Source of the DNA: Prevotella sp. UBA6994
Lineage (GTDB): Bacteria > Bacteroidota > Bacteroidia > Bacteroidales > Bacteroidaceae
Assembly: GCA_002449845.1 (NCBI GenBank)
Contig: DJXW01000014.1
Coordinates: forward strand, 1-64,000
DNA length: 64,000 nucleotides
Reading direction: 5' to 3'
Below are positions 53,302 through 60,462 of this stretch, in pieces. A program made the position numbers and the translations under genes. Under the pieces are notes generated by a model. That model made no database searches. It was given only the letters and a program-made list of their open reading frames with translations, and was not told the origin of the DNA. Position 1 is the stretch's first letter. Every line of letters starts with the position of its first letter.

Positions 53302-53339
53302 ATTAGAAAAGGTCGAATCCCCACATGGAATCCGACCTT
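53302..53339 (-). terminator. Terminator of trpB2
   Basis: AAGGTCG (53309-53315) and CGACCTT (53333-53339) form a 7-bp stem that extends by about six further pairs including wobbles. On the minus strand it is followed by TTCTAATA after the stem's own TT. It ends the trpB2 transcript before the DUF2442 gene. Confidence 0.65.
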
Positions 53340-53408
53340 AACTTTCAAACTTGAAAGGCTTATTTAAAGCTGACAAAGGTTTTTATTTAACTAACCTTCT
53401 TTCTTGTC

Positions 53409-54770
53409 TTATGCTTGAGGCACGTCTTTCAAGTTCTTTGCGATGTCTTCGTCAGACACGCTGTAGTTCATCAGGTCACCGTTGATAAATTGATCGTATG
53501 CTGTCATGTCGATAAGACCATGACCACTAAGGTTAAAGAGAATCACTTTTTCTTCGCCAGTTTCCTTGCATTTCTTCGCCTCACGAATGGCGGCTGCAAT
53601 AGCGTGACTGCTCTCGGGAGCAGGGATGATACCCTCTGTTCTTGCGAATAAGATACCTGCCTCGAATGTTTCCAATTGTGGAATATCTACTCCGTGCATG
53701 TAGCCATCCTTGATTAACTGACTGACGATTACGCCTGCACCATGATAGCGTAAACCACCGGCATGGATGTTTGCGGGCTTGAAGTTGTGACCAATGGTAA
53801 ACATGGGAAGCAGAGGAGTGTAACCTGCCTCGTCTCCAAAGTCATATTCAAACTTACCGCGTGTGAGCTTAGGACAACTCTCTGGCTCTGCGGCGATAAA
53901 TTCCGTTTTCTTTCCTTCTAAGATGTTGTGACGCATGAAGGGGAAGGCAATACCTCCGAAGTTACTGCCACCACCAAAACAAGCAATCACGGTGTCTGGA
54001 TATTCACCTGCCAATTGCATTTGCTTCTCGGCTTCCAATCCGATAATCGTTTGGTGCAATCCTACGTGGTTGAGAACAGACCCCAAGGTGTATTTACAAT
54101 TAGGAGTGGTGGTTGCCAATTCCACTGCCTCTGAGATAGCTGTACCTAATGAGCCCATGTGGTTGGGGTCTTTGGTGATGATGTTTTTTCCTGCACGGGT
54201 TGACATAGATGGAGAACCTGTTACGGCAGCGCCAAATGTACGCATGATACTGGAACGATAGGGCTTCTGCAACATGGAAATCTTCACTTGATATACGGCT
54301 GCATCGAGACCGAAAACGCTGGCTGCATAACTCAGGGCTGCTCCCCACTGACCAGCACCAGTCTCTGTGGTAACGTTGGTCGTTCCTTCTTGCTTGGCAT
54401 AATAGCACTGTGCCAAGGCTGAGTTGATTTTATGTGAACCTAATGGATTGGTACTCTCATTCTTGAAGTATATATGGGCAGGTGTACCAATGGCTTCTTC
54501 CAAGGCGTATGCACGAACGAGTGGAGTGGCACGATAATACTTGTATTTCTCAAGCACCTCTTCTGGGATGTCTATCCATGCGTGTTCGGTGTCAAGTTCT
54601 TGCTTGCAGCACTCGGTAGGAAAAATGTGGGCTAAGTCTTCCCATCCTAAAGGTTGGCGAGTTGCAGGATGAATAGGAGGTAAAGGCTTATTAGGCATGT
54701 CTGCCTGAATGTTGTACCATTGTGTAGGGATTTCGTTCTCTTGCAGAATGAATTTTTTTTGTTTACTCAT
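53409..54770 (-). CDS. trpB2: TrpB2-type tryptophan synthase beta-like PLP enzyme
   Basis: Protein of 453 residues, longer than standard TrpB (about 400) and with the TrpB2 N-terminal extension (PTQWYNIQADMP). The PLP lysine lies in GSHKINSALAQ, the phosphate loop is FGGGSNFGGIAFPF, and TETGAGQWGAALSYAA is typical. TrpB2 enzymes can make tryptophan from indole and serine. No trp operon is nearby, so it may salvage indole, which is abundant in the gut; that is inference. It has its own promoter and terminator. Confidence 0.92.
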   Translation of the reverse strand: MSKQKKFILQENEIPTQWYNIQADMPNKPLPPIHPATRQPLGWEDLAHIFPTECCKQELDTEHAWIDIPEEVLEKYKYYRATPLVRAYALEEAIGTPAHIYFKNESTNPLGSHKINSALAQCYYAKQEGTTNVTTETGAGQWGAALSYAASVFGLDAAVYQVKISMLQKPYRSSIMRTFGAAVTGSPSMSTRAGKNIITKDPNHMGSLGTAISEAVELATTTPNCKYTLGSVLNHVGLHQTIIGLEAEKQMQLAGEYPDTVIACFGGGSNFGGIAFPFMRHNILEGKKTEFIAAEPESCPKLTRGKFEYDFGDEAGYTPLLPMFTIGHNFKPANIHAGGLRYHGAGVIVSQLIKDGYMHGVDIPQLETFEAGILFARTEGIIPAPESSHAIAAAIREAKKCKETGEEKVILFNLSGHGLIDMTAYDQFINGDLMNYSVSDEDIAKNLKDVPQA

Positions 54771-54852
54771 AATGAAATATTTTTAGTTTACACTTTCTCG
54801 TAATAACTGGGAATATTATCCAGAATATCAAATGTGATGTTTCAATCTGATG

Positions 54853-54884
54853 CAAAAGTAATGATAAAAATAATAATATGCAAG
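54853..54884 (-). promoter_or_regulatory. Promoter of trpB2
   Basis: Minus-strand TACTTTTG (54853-54860) is preceded 20 nt upstream by CTTG (54881-54884), close to TTTG. It is about 83 nt upstream of the trpB2 ATG. Confidence 0.65.
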
Positions 54885-54920
54885 AATTTTTACACTTTTT
54901 CTTGTGTGATTGTAAAATAG

Positions 54921-54952
54921 TTGGGTAATTCCAGTTATTTTATGTAACTTTG
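54921..54952 (+). promoter_or_regulatory. Promoter of the symporter gene, possibly giving a leaderless mRNA
   Basis: TTGG (54921-54924) and TAACTTTG (54945-54952) are 20 nt apart. The first ATG follows only 7 nt after the -7 element, so the transcript would start at or within a few bases of the start codon at 54960 or 54966. Confidence 0.65.
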
Positions 54953-54959
54953 CACCATT

Positions 54960-56420
54960 ATGGTCATGTTATTAACTATTTTTGGGTATATAGCCTTGTT
55001 GATGTTGATTGGATATTCAACAAGTAAGAAATCCTCGAACGATGCTTTTTATCGTGGTGAACGTAAGAGTCCGTGGTATTTGGTGGCATGGGGAATGATT
55101 GGCGCAAGCATATCGGGAGTGACATTTGTGAGTGTACCAGGTATGGTTCTTCATTCTCAAATGACTTATCTACAAACGTGCATAGGCTTTATCTTCGGTT
55201 ACCTCCTGGTGGCTTTCGTTTTGCTTCCTGTCTATTATAAGATGAATCTCACTACCATCTATTCTTACTTGTCTGGTAGGTTGGGAAAGTGTTCTTACCA
55301 TACGGGAGCATATTTTTTCCTTTTGTCAAAGATGACGGGTGCTGCCGCTCGTTTCTACGTGGTGTGTATCATTTTGCAGAGATTTGTCCTTGATGAGTGG
55401 GGTGTTCCTTTTTGGATAACCGTCCCGCTCATGGTGGCACTTATTTGGCTCTATACACGAAAGGCTGGTATTAAGACATTGGTATGGACGGACAGTCTGC
55501 AAACCCTTTGTATGTTCTTGGCTTTGGGATTGATAATCTACGAGGTTATGGGGCAACTCCATTTAGGATTGGCAGATACCGTCAAGGTCATTGCCAATGA
55601 TGAGCATAGCAGAATCTTTGTGTTGGATGATTGGTGGTCGAAGCAGAATTTCTGGAAACAGTTTTTTAGTGGTATCTTCATCGTTATCGTCATGACGGGA
55701 TTAGACCAAGACATGATGCAGAAAAACCTTACTTGTTCTTCCTTACGCAATGCTCAAAAAGACATGTGTACTTATGGGCTGGCTTTCGTTCCAGCCAACT
55801 TGTTGTTCTTGTCGTTGGGCGTTTTGTTGGTGATATTGGCGAAACAGAAGGGAATGGTTCTTCCTACGGTTGGCGATGAACTCTTACCCATGTTTGCATC
55901 AACGGGGACATTGGGACAGTCTGTCTTGGTGTTGTTTTCGTTGGGTATCATTGCAGCTTCTTTCTCCAGTGCCGACTCTGCCCTGACCGCCCTTACCACG
56001 AGTTATTGTGTGGATATATGTGGGCGTGAGGGTGATGAAACCCTTCGTAAACGTGTGCATGTAGGAATGGCAATTGTGTTTATAGCCTTTATCCTGCTGT
56101 TTCGTTGGGTTGGTTCGTCAAGCGTGATAGATGCTATATATATAATGTGTGGATATACGTATGGTCCATTGTTGGGATTGTTTGCATACGGATTGCTCAC
56201 CAAGCGTCACACTTACGACAAGTTTGTGCCGTATGTTTGCATAGCTTCGCCATTGATTTGTTTTTGCTTAGACTATGTGGTAGGAGAGATGTGGGGGTAT
56301 CGGTTTGGCTATGAATTGCTGATGCTGAATGGATTGCTGACGTTCTTGGGATTGTATGCTTTGTCCGAGATCTCCGAGAACTCCGAGCTCTCCGAGTCCT
56401 CCGAGCCTCGCAATCTCTAA
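54960..56420 (+). CDS. Sodium:solute symporter family transporter
   Basis: Membrane protein of 486 residues with about 13 helices of the SSS (LeuT-fold) family. It has the N-terminal GYSTSKKSSNDAFYRGERKS loop, GASISGVTFVSVPG in the unwound first helix, and GIIAASFSSADSALTALTTS, a sodium-site block. It should couple sodium entry to uptake of a sugar, acid or other small solute; the substrate is unknown. The last 18 residues (SEISENSELSESSEPRNL) come from a 9-bp tandem repeat at 56363-56407 and follow the last helix. The stop overlaps the trxB stop by 4 nt. Start is at 54960, or 54966 (MLLTIFGYIALL). Confidence 0.88.
   Translation: MVMLLTIFGYIALLMLIGYSTSKKSSNDAFYRGERKSPWYLVAWGMIGASISGVTFVSVPGMVLHSQMTYLQTCIGFIFGYLLVAFVLLPVYYKMNLTTIYSYLSGRLGKCSYHTGAYFFLLSKMTGAAARFYVVCIILQRFVLDEWGVPFWITVPLMVALIWLYTRKAGIKTLVWTDSLQTLCMFLALGLIIYEVMGQLHLGLADTVKVIANDEHSRIFVLDDWWSKQNFWKQFFSGIFIVIVMTGLDQDMMQKNLTCSSLRNAQKDMCTYGLAFVPANLLFLSLGVLLVILAKQKGMVLPTVGDELLPMFASTGTLGQSVLVLFSLGIIAASFSSADSALTALTTSYCVDICGREGDETLRKRVHVGMAIVFIAFILLFRWVGSSSVIDAIYIMCGYTYGPLLGLFAYGLLTKRHTYDKFVPYVCIASPLICFCLDYVVGEMWGYRFGYELLMLNGLLTFLGLYALSEISENSELSESSEPRNL
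56363..56407 (+). repeat. 9-bp tandem repeat forming the C-terminal tail of the symporter
   Basis: Five units of form CTCCGAGNN (first GTCCGAG) start at 56363, 56372, 56381, 56390 and 56399. They encode Ser-Glu-X five times. The core CTCCGAG is the reverse complement of CTCGGAG, the core of the gltD repeat at 18026-18079. Confidence 0.9.
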
Positions 56421-57355
56421 CTGTTCAGATACCTCTCTGCTTCCAAGGCAGCCATGCAGCCACTTCCCGCAGCTACGATCGCTTGGCGATAGTGTGGGTC
56501 AGCACAGTCACCAGCGGCAAACACACCAGGGATATTGGTGCGTGGTGTTCCGTTGATGGTGCGTATGTATCCCGTCTCGTCCAAGTCGAGCCAATCCTTG
56601 AAGATGTCAGTGTTGGGCTTATGTCCGATGGCAAGGAAGAAACCGTCAATGGGAAGGTCGTAACGCTCTTCATCTGGTTCGCCCTTTCTTCGTACAACGT
56701 GAGCACCCTCTACACCATTATCGCCGTAGAGTCCTACGGTGTTATGCTCGAAGAGTATCTCAATCTTCTCGTTTTCTGCCACCCTGCGTTTCATCACGTC
56801 GCTGGCACGTAAGTAAGGCTTGCGCACAATCATATAAACCTTCTTGCACAACTGTGCGAGGTAGAGGGCTTCTTCGCAAGCAGTGTCGCCTCCACCTACA
56901 ACGGCAACGGTCTTCTTGCGATAGAAAAATCCGTCGCATGTGGCACAAGCAGATACTCCTTGTCCGTTGTATTTCTTCTCATCGTCCAATCCCAAGTATT
57001 TGGCACTGGCTCCCGTGGCAATGATTACACTGTCGGCTTCCACCTCCACACCTCTATCTGTAGTGATGACATACGGTTTGTTGGAGAAGTCAGCTTTCAC
57101 AATGATGCCGTCTCTGATGTCAGCACCAAATCGTTTAGCTTGCTGTTGCAAGTCCATCATCATCTGATTGCCATCCACACCTTCTGGATAACCAGGGAAA
57201 TTTTCGACGATGGTGGTTTGTGTGAGTTGACCTCCCATTTGCAAACCGCAATACAATACGGGTTGTAAATTAGCCCTGCCTGCATAGATGGCTGCCGTAT
57301 AGCCAGCAGGTCCGCTACCTATGATGAGGCAGCGTACGCTCTCTCTTTGTTCCAT
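56417..57355 (-). CDS. trxB: Thioredoxin-disulfide reductase
   Basis: FAD enzyme of 312 residues. FAD-binding GSGPAGYTAAIYAGR at the N-terminus, redox-active C137-A-T-C140 in SACATCDG, NADPH-binding VAVVGGGDTACEEALYL, and the C-terminal GVFAAGDCADPHYRQ block are all present. It passes electrons from NADPH to thioredoxin in the cytoplasm. The peroxidase gene lies upstream on the same strand, and the two could form an antioxidant unit, with an inverted heptamer repeat between them. Its stop overlaps the converging symporter gene by 4 nt. Confidence 0.96.
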   Translation of the reverse strand: MEQRESVRCLIIGSGPAGYTAAIYAGRANLQPVLYCGLQMGGQLTQTTIVENFPGYPEGVDGNQMMMDLQQQAKRFGADIRDGIIVKADFSNKPYVITTDRGVEVEADSVIIATGASAKYLGLDDEKKYNGQGVSACATCDGFFYRKKTVAVVGGGDTACEEALYLAQLCKKVYMIVRKPYLRASDVMKRRVAENEKIEILFEHNTVGLYGDNGVEGAHVVRRKGEPDEERYDLPIDGFFLAIGHKPNTDIFKDWLDLDETGYIRTINGTPRTNIPGVFAAGDCADPHYRQAIVAAGSGCMAALEAERYLNS

Positions 57356-57368
57356 ATTCTTGTCTTTT

Positions 57369-57475
57369 AAATGAAGAATAAAAAATGAAGAATGAAAAAT
57401 CGGCTAACACATCAATTACATGAGAGAAAACTCATTGAATAGATGTTTGCTTGCGCAATCCTTCATTCTTCATTT
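57369..57475. repeat. Heptamer-based inverted repeat between gpx and trxB
   Basis: AAATGAAGAATAAA (57369-57382) and AAATGAAGAATGAA (57383-57396) are tandem 14-mers made of related heptamers. The second is perfectly inverted as TTCATTCTTCATTT at 57462-57475, 65 nt away. The outer arm lies 3 nt after the gpx stop. The whole sits in the 123-nt gap between gpx and trxB. Confidence 0.8.
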
Positions 57476-57478
57476 CAA

Positions 57479-58030
57479 TTATTTCAGCAACTCCTCGATT
57501 TGTGCTGCAATCTTCTCAATGTTTTCCGTAGGTTCGAAACGTGCTACCACTTGACCTTTCTTGTTGATCAAGAACTTGGTGAAGTTCCATTTGATGTCTG
57601 GCTTCTGCTTGTAGTCAGGGTCAGCTTTTGAAAGCATGTCTTCAAGAATAGGAGCGATAGGATGACTCATATCCCATCCGGCAAATCCCTTTTGTTCTTT
57701 CAAGAACTTAAACAAGGGGTCAGCGTCTTCGCCATTCACCTTTACTTTCTTGAAACGTGGAAATTCCGTACCAAAATTCAACTTGCAAAACTCATGGATA
57801 GAGTCATCTGTGCCAGGAGCTTGCTGTCCAAACTGGTTGCATGGGAAGTCTAAGATTTCAAAACCTTGTGCATGATACTTTTCATAGAGTTTCTCCAATT
57901 CGTCGTATTGGGGTGTGAAACCACATTTTGTGGCAGTGTTGACAATGAGGAGCACCTCGTTTGCATACTCTTTAAGCGATACTTGTTTACCTTTTCTGTC
58001 TTTAACAGAGAATTCATATACCGTTTTCAT
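57479..58030 (-). CDS. Glutathione peroxidase family thiol peroxidase
   Basis: Protein of 183 residues with the GPx triad contexts: VNTATKCGFTPQ with Cys36 in place of selenocysteine, the FPCNQFGQQAPG glutamine block and IKWNFTKFLI with the tryptophan. Cys-type bacterial members reduce peroxides mostly with thioredoxin rather than glutathione, which agrees with trxB downstream. It is likely cytoplasmic; no signal peptide is seen. A -7 element TATCTTTG lies 28 nt upstream. Confidence 0.93.
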   Translation of the reverse strand: MKTVYEFSVKDRKGKQVSLKEYANEVLLIVNTATKCGFTPQYDELEKLYEKYHAQGFEILDFPCNQFGQQAPGTDDSIHEFCKLNFGTEFPRFKKVKVNGEDADPLFKFLKEQKGFAGWDMSHPIAPILEDMLSKADPDYKQKPDIKWNFTKFLINKKGQVVARFEPTENIEKIAAQIEELLK

Positions 58031-58058
58031 TATTTAATATGTTGATAAAAATGTATCG

Positions 58059-58066
58059 CAAAGATA
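58059..58066 (-). promoter_or_regulatory. -7 promoter element (TATCTTTG) for gpx-trxB
   Basis: Minus-strand TATCTTTG matches TAnnTTTG and lies 28 nt before the gpx ATG. No -33 partner is evident. Confidence 0.5.
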
Positions 58067-58172
58067 GCGATTTTAATTTATAATTCATCATTCCTAACGC
58101 ATAATTAATGTTTATTAGGGATTTTCCCTTTCAAGAGTAGGAAAATACCTATATAAATATATGTAAAATCCA

Positions 58173-58204
58173 TTTGCAGATACAAATTAATTTTTTTAAC
58201 TTTG
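58173..58204 (+). promoter_or_regulatory. Promoter of the tandem lipoprotein operon (TTTG-N20-TAACTTTG)
   Basis: TTTG at 58173-58176 and TAACTTTG at 58197-58204 are 20 nt apart, a near-perfect Bacteroidota promoter. The first lipoprotein ATG is 40 nt downstream. The rest of the 214-nt gap from 58031 is AT-rich with only a small AGGGA/TCCCT hairpin. Confidence 0.8.
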
Positions 58205-58244
58205 CAAATAAGAATGGAAAGAGTATGTTTTAAAGAGAAAAATT

Positions 58245-58745
58245 ATGAAAAAGATTACTACAAAATGGGTGTTCATCATCATGGCTTTCTTCATGCTTAC
58301 AAGCTGTGACAAAGACCAGGAAATGGCTTATTATCTTGATGGCATTTGGCATGGAACAATCCGAGACAGTCGTGATATGTACGACGTGACAATGGAATTT
58401 ATACAGTCGGGCATGTTCTCTTCATCGGGTTATGGATATGAGAAGGATTGTAGTTGGAGCGGACACGTCTCACGGGTGAGATTCGATTGGACGGTCGGCA
58501 ACAGAAATATCTACCTGCGCTATAGTGATGGTACGAGATTCGTGATGGAATGTGACTATTTCCCAAAGTATGCAAGAACAGGCGAGAACTTTAGGGGAAG
58601 GATTTACGACGAGCGCTCGAAGGCTGACGTGGCTGACTTCCTCCTTACGAAGATTTATCTCCATGATGACAGGAGTAACAAGCAAGACTCCACCGTCGTG
58701 GTTGACAATAATAATGTTGAACTTAATCAAGAAGAAGTAAAATGA
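58245..58745 (+). CDS. Uncharacterised lipoprotein, first of a related pair
   Basis: Lipoprotein of 166 residues; the signal ends MLTSC (Cys21). The mature part resembles a small beta-barrel: DGIWHGTIRDSRDMYDVTMEF, then WTVGNRNIYLRYSDGTRFVME, and a polar tail (DNNNVELNQEEVK). The next gene has the same plan (GTWVGEM, WYIDKSGNIYVRYTD), so the two are probably diverged paralogues. I recognise no named family; a lipocalin-like fold is a guess. Its TGA overlaps the next ATG. Confidence 0.75.
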   Translation: MKKITTKWVFIIMAFFMLTSCDKDQEMAYYLDGIWHGTIRDSRDMYDVTMEFIQSGMFSSSGYGYEKDCSWSGHVSRVRFDWTVGNRNIYLRYSDGTRFVMECDYFPKYARTGENFRGRIYDERSKADVADFLLTKIYLHDDRSNKQDSTVVVDNNNVELNQEEVK

Positions 58746-59368
58746 AAAAGTTTTTGTATGTAGCACTTTTTGCTTTTGTGGCATTTGCACCGGTTTTGTT
58801 CTCCAGTTGCGATGATGATCATTGGTATGATAATAACTCTTGGAGAAGGTCTTGGTACGGCAGAAATGGTGGAAACAACAATAACAACAATAATGGTGGT
58901 TCTACCATTGAAGATGAAGGTGCTTGTCTGCTGGGTACCTGGGTGGGTGAGATGATTTACATGTATCCCAATGCTGATGGCAGTACGGGAAAGGCTCGTT
59001 TTAATGCCGAAATGGTGTTCCAAATGAATAAGAACAATTCATACACAGAAGGTGTGGGAACGGAGATTGACAGGGCTGGAGAACAAACACAGACATTGTC
59101 TTTCACATGGTATATTGATAAGTCTGGCAATATCTACGTCAGATATACTGATACAGGAAAGACCTTTATGCTTGATATCCTGAGCTCTTCCAAGGGATTC
59201 TATCTCGATAACTCGAAGTTTAATGGATTTATGGTTGCCCAAAAGGACGTGGAAGAGATTGAGTTCAACTTTACACGTAGTGGCAACAACAATTCAAGAC
59301 GTGCGCCTGCCAAATATACATTCAAGACAGACCTCACGGATGTTCCCTATCAACTTGTGAGAAGATAA
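58742..59368 (+). CDS. Uncharacterised lipoprotein, second of a related pair
   Basis: Lipoprotein of 208 residues; the signal ends LFSSC (Cys23). A linker rich in Trp, Arg and Asn (a run of Asn after NGG, about 44-52) precedes a beta-rich domain with GTWVGEMIYMYPN, FTWYIDKSGNIYVRYTDTG and GKTFMLDIL. The shared pattern W-x-[VID]-G/K-N-IY-[LV]-RY-[ST]-D with the preceding gene marks them as relatives. Translation is coupled through ATGA. The function is unknown. It ends before the palindromic array at 59401-59463. Confidence 0.75.
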   Translation: MKKFLYVALFAFVAFAPVLFSSCDDDHWYDNNSWRRSWYGRNGGNNNNNNNGGSTIEDEGACLLGTWVGEMIYMYPNADGSTGKARFNAEMVFQMNKNNSYTEGVGTEIDRAGEQTQTLSFTWYIDKSGNIYVRYTDTGKTFMLDILSSSKGFYLDNSKFNGFMVAQKDVEEIEFNFTRSGNNNSRRAPAKYTFKTDLTDVPYQLVRR

Positions 59369-59400
59369 AAATAAACTTGATAACATGTTATTTGAGCTAT

Positions 59401-59463
59401 GTCCCACAGCCTGGGACTTTTGTCCCACGTGTTGGGACATTTATCCCAGGCTGTGGGACATTT
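59401..59463. repeat. Intergenic array of three 17-bp palindromic units, 21-bp period
   Basis: Units start at 59401, 59422 and 59443, each 17 bp with a 4-bp T-rich spacer. Units 1 and 2 (for example GTCCCACGTGTTGGGAC) have perfect GTCCCA/TGGGAC-type arms or nearly so; unit 3 is close to the reverse complement of unit 1. A separate 12-bp palindrome, ATAACATGTTAT, lies at 59380-59391. The array is between convergent genes, and has the same unit size and period as the one at 21883-21962 with unrelated arms. Confidence 0.92.
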
Positions 59464-59487
59464 CATGAATGTACGAAAGGAATGTCT

Positions 59488-60462
59488 TTAGAAATAATGT
59501 CTGAAACCTAAAGACAGTCCGATGGTGTTGTAACCATAATGTTCATTTTTCTTCAGTTGGAATCCCTTGGGCCTGGAGAAACGATGGGAGATGAGATTTG
59601 CCTCAATTCCTATTCCCCATCTTTCGGAAAAGAGGTAGTCAATACCTACTTTGCTGAGAAATCCGAAACCAGATTGATTTGAACCTGCTATATCGGATTC
59701 GTTATAGTGTGAATATCCTAATCCAATAGCTAAATTCCATCTGAACTTTGCCGTTGTGATGTAACTATAAACGAGGCTTGGACCGACATAAATCAAGTTG
59801 GCATCTATACCATCTCCAAATGATGTTCTGTTGTATTTGGCATTGATGCCAAGTCCGAGTCCTGATGTTCCTATGTGCTCATATTCCAAAAACAAGTCCA
59901 TTCCGCCTTTGCTGTGTACTTCTCCATAGTTTGACAATACCTTTGACGTGATTCTTGATATACCTATGCTGGCCTTGATTACGTTAAACGCTTTCCTCTT
60001 CTGTTGGTTGTAATATATTTGTGTGCCAAATGTTTCTTCATGCAAGAAGAGTGATGTAGAATCAATCTCGTGATTGGTGATGTTAAGCATATTTCCCACG
60101 ATTTGATGGCACGTGCTTGCCCAACTTGGTTTCTGGTGATTGGTGATTTGCAATCCATTGCCACCAATGGCAGCAGTCTCCTTTTTGGCAAGATACAGCA
60201 CATAATCGTAATTGCACTTTGTGGTCGTACCGCGGTCTTTGATTTCTATATTGCCTAATATTTCGTGGGGTGGAAGAGGTTCGTTTTCTTCAAATACCTC
60301 TACCGAATCGATGGGAAGGGCAGGGTAGGTCTGAATGATGGAGGTGGTGATGCGGGGTGTACAACTTGTGATGGTGGCGCAAAGACATGTCCACGCCGTG
60401 AAATGTTTGAGACTTTTTCTACTTGTTGTCTTGATATATGAATTGATTCTCATGTCTGTCAT
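59488..60462 (-). CDS. Lipoprotein with C-terminal outer-membrane beta-barrel-like domain
   Basis: Protein of 324 residues starting at the ATG that overlaps the upstream stop. A long n-region precedes a lipobox-like CATITSC (Cys34). A small domain follows (about 50-160). From about 165 the sequence alternates hydrophobic strands with turns (SKGGMDLFLEYEHIGTSGLG, FRWNLAIGLGYSHYNES) and ends GLSLGFRHYF, a final aromatic as in outer-membrane barrels. A lipid anchor plus a barrel is unusual. I cannot name a family. It is the last gene of the sigma-fusion operon and could be its sensor or output at the outer membrane. Confidence 0.65.
   Translation of the reverse strand: MTDMRINSYIKTTSRKSLKHFTAWTCLCATITSCTPRITTSIIQTYPALPIDSVEVFEENEPLPPHEILGNIEIKDRGTTTKCNYDYVLYLAKKETAAIGGNGLQITNHQKPSWASTCHQIVGNMLNITNHEIDSTSLFLHEETFGTQIYYNQQKRKAFNVIKASIGISRITSKVLSNYGEVHSKGGMDLFLEYEHIGTSGLGLGINAKYNRTSFGDGIDANLIYVGPSLVYSYITTAKFRWNLAIGLGYSHYNESDIAGSNQSGFGFLSKVGIDYLFSERWGIGIEANLISHRFSRPKGFQLKKNEHYGYNTIGLSLGFRHYF

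Noticed and set aside
53309..53339. GGTCGAATCC resembling a tRNA T arm
   Set aside because: The T loop is one base short, and no acceptor, anticodon or D arm fits around it; it is better explained as the trpB2 terminator.
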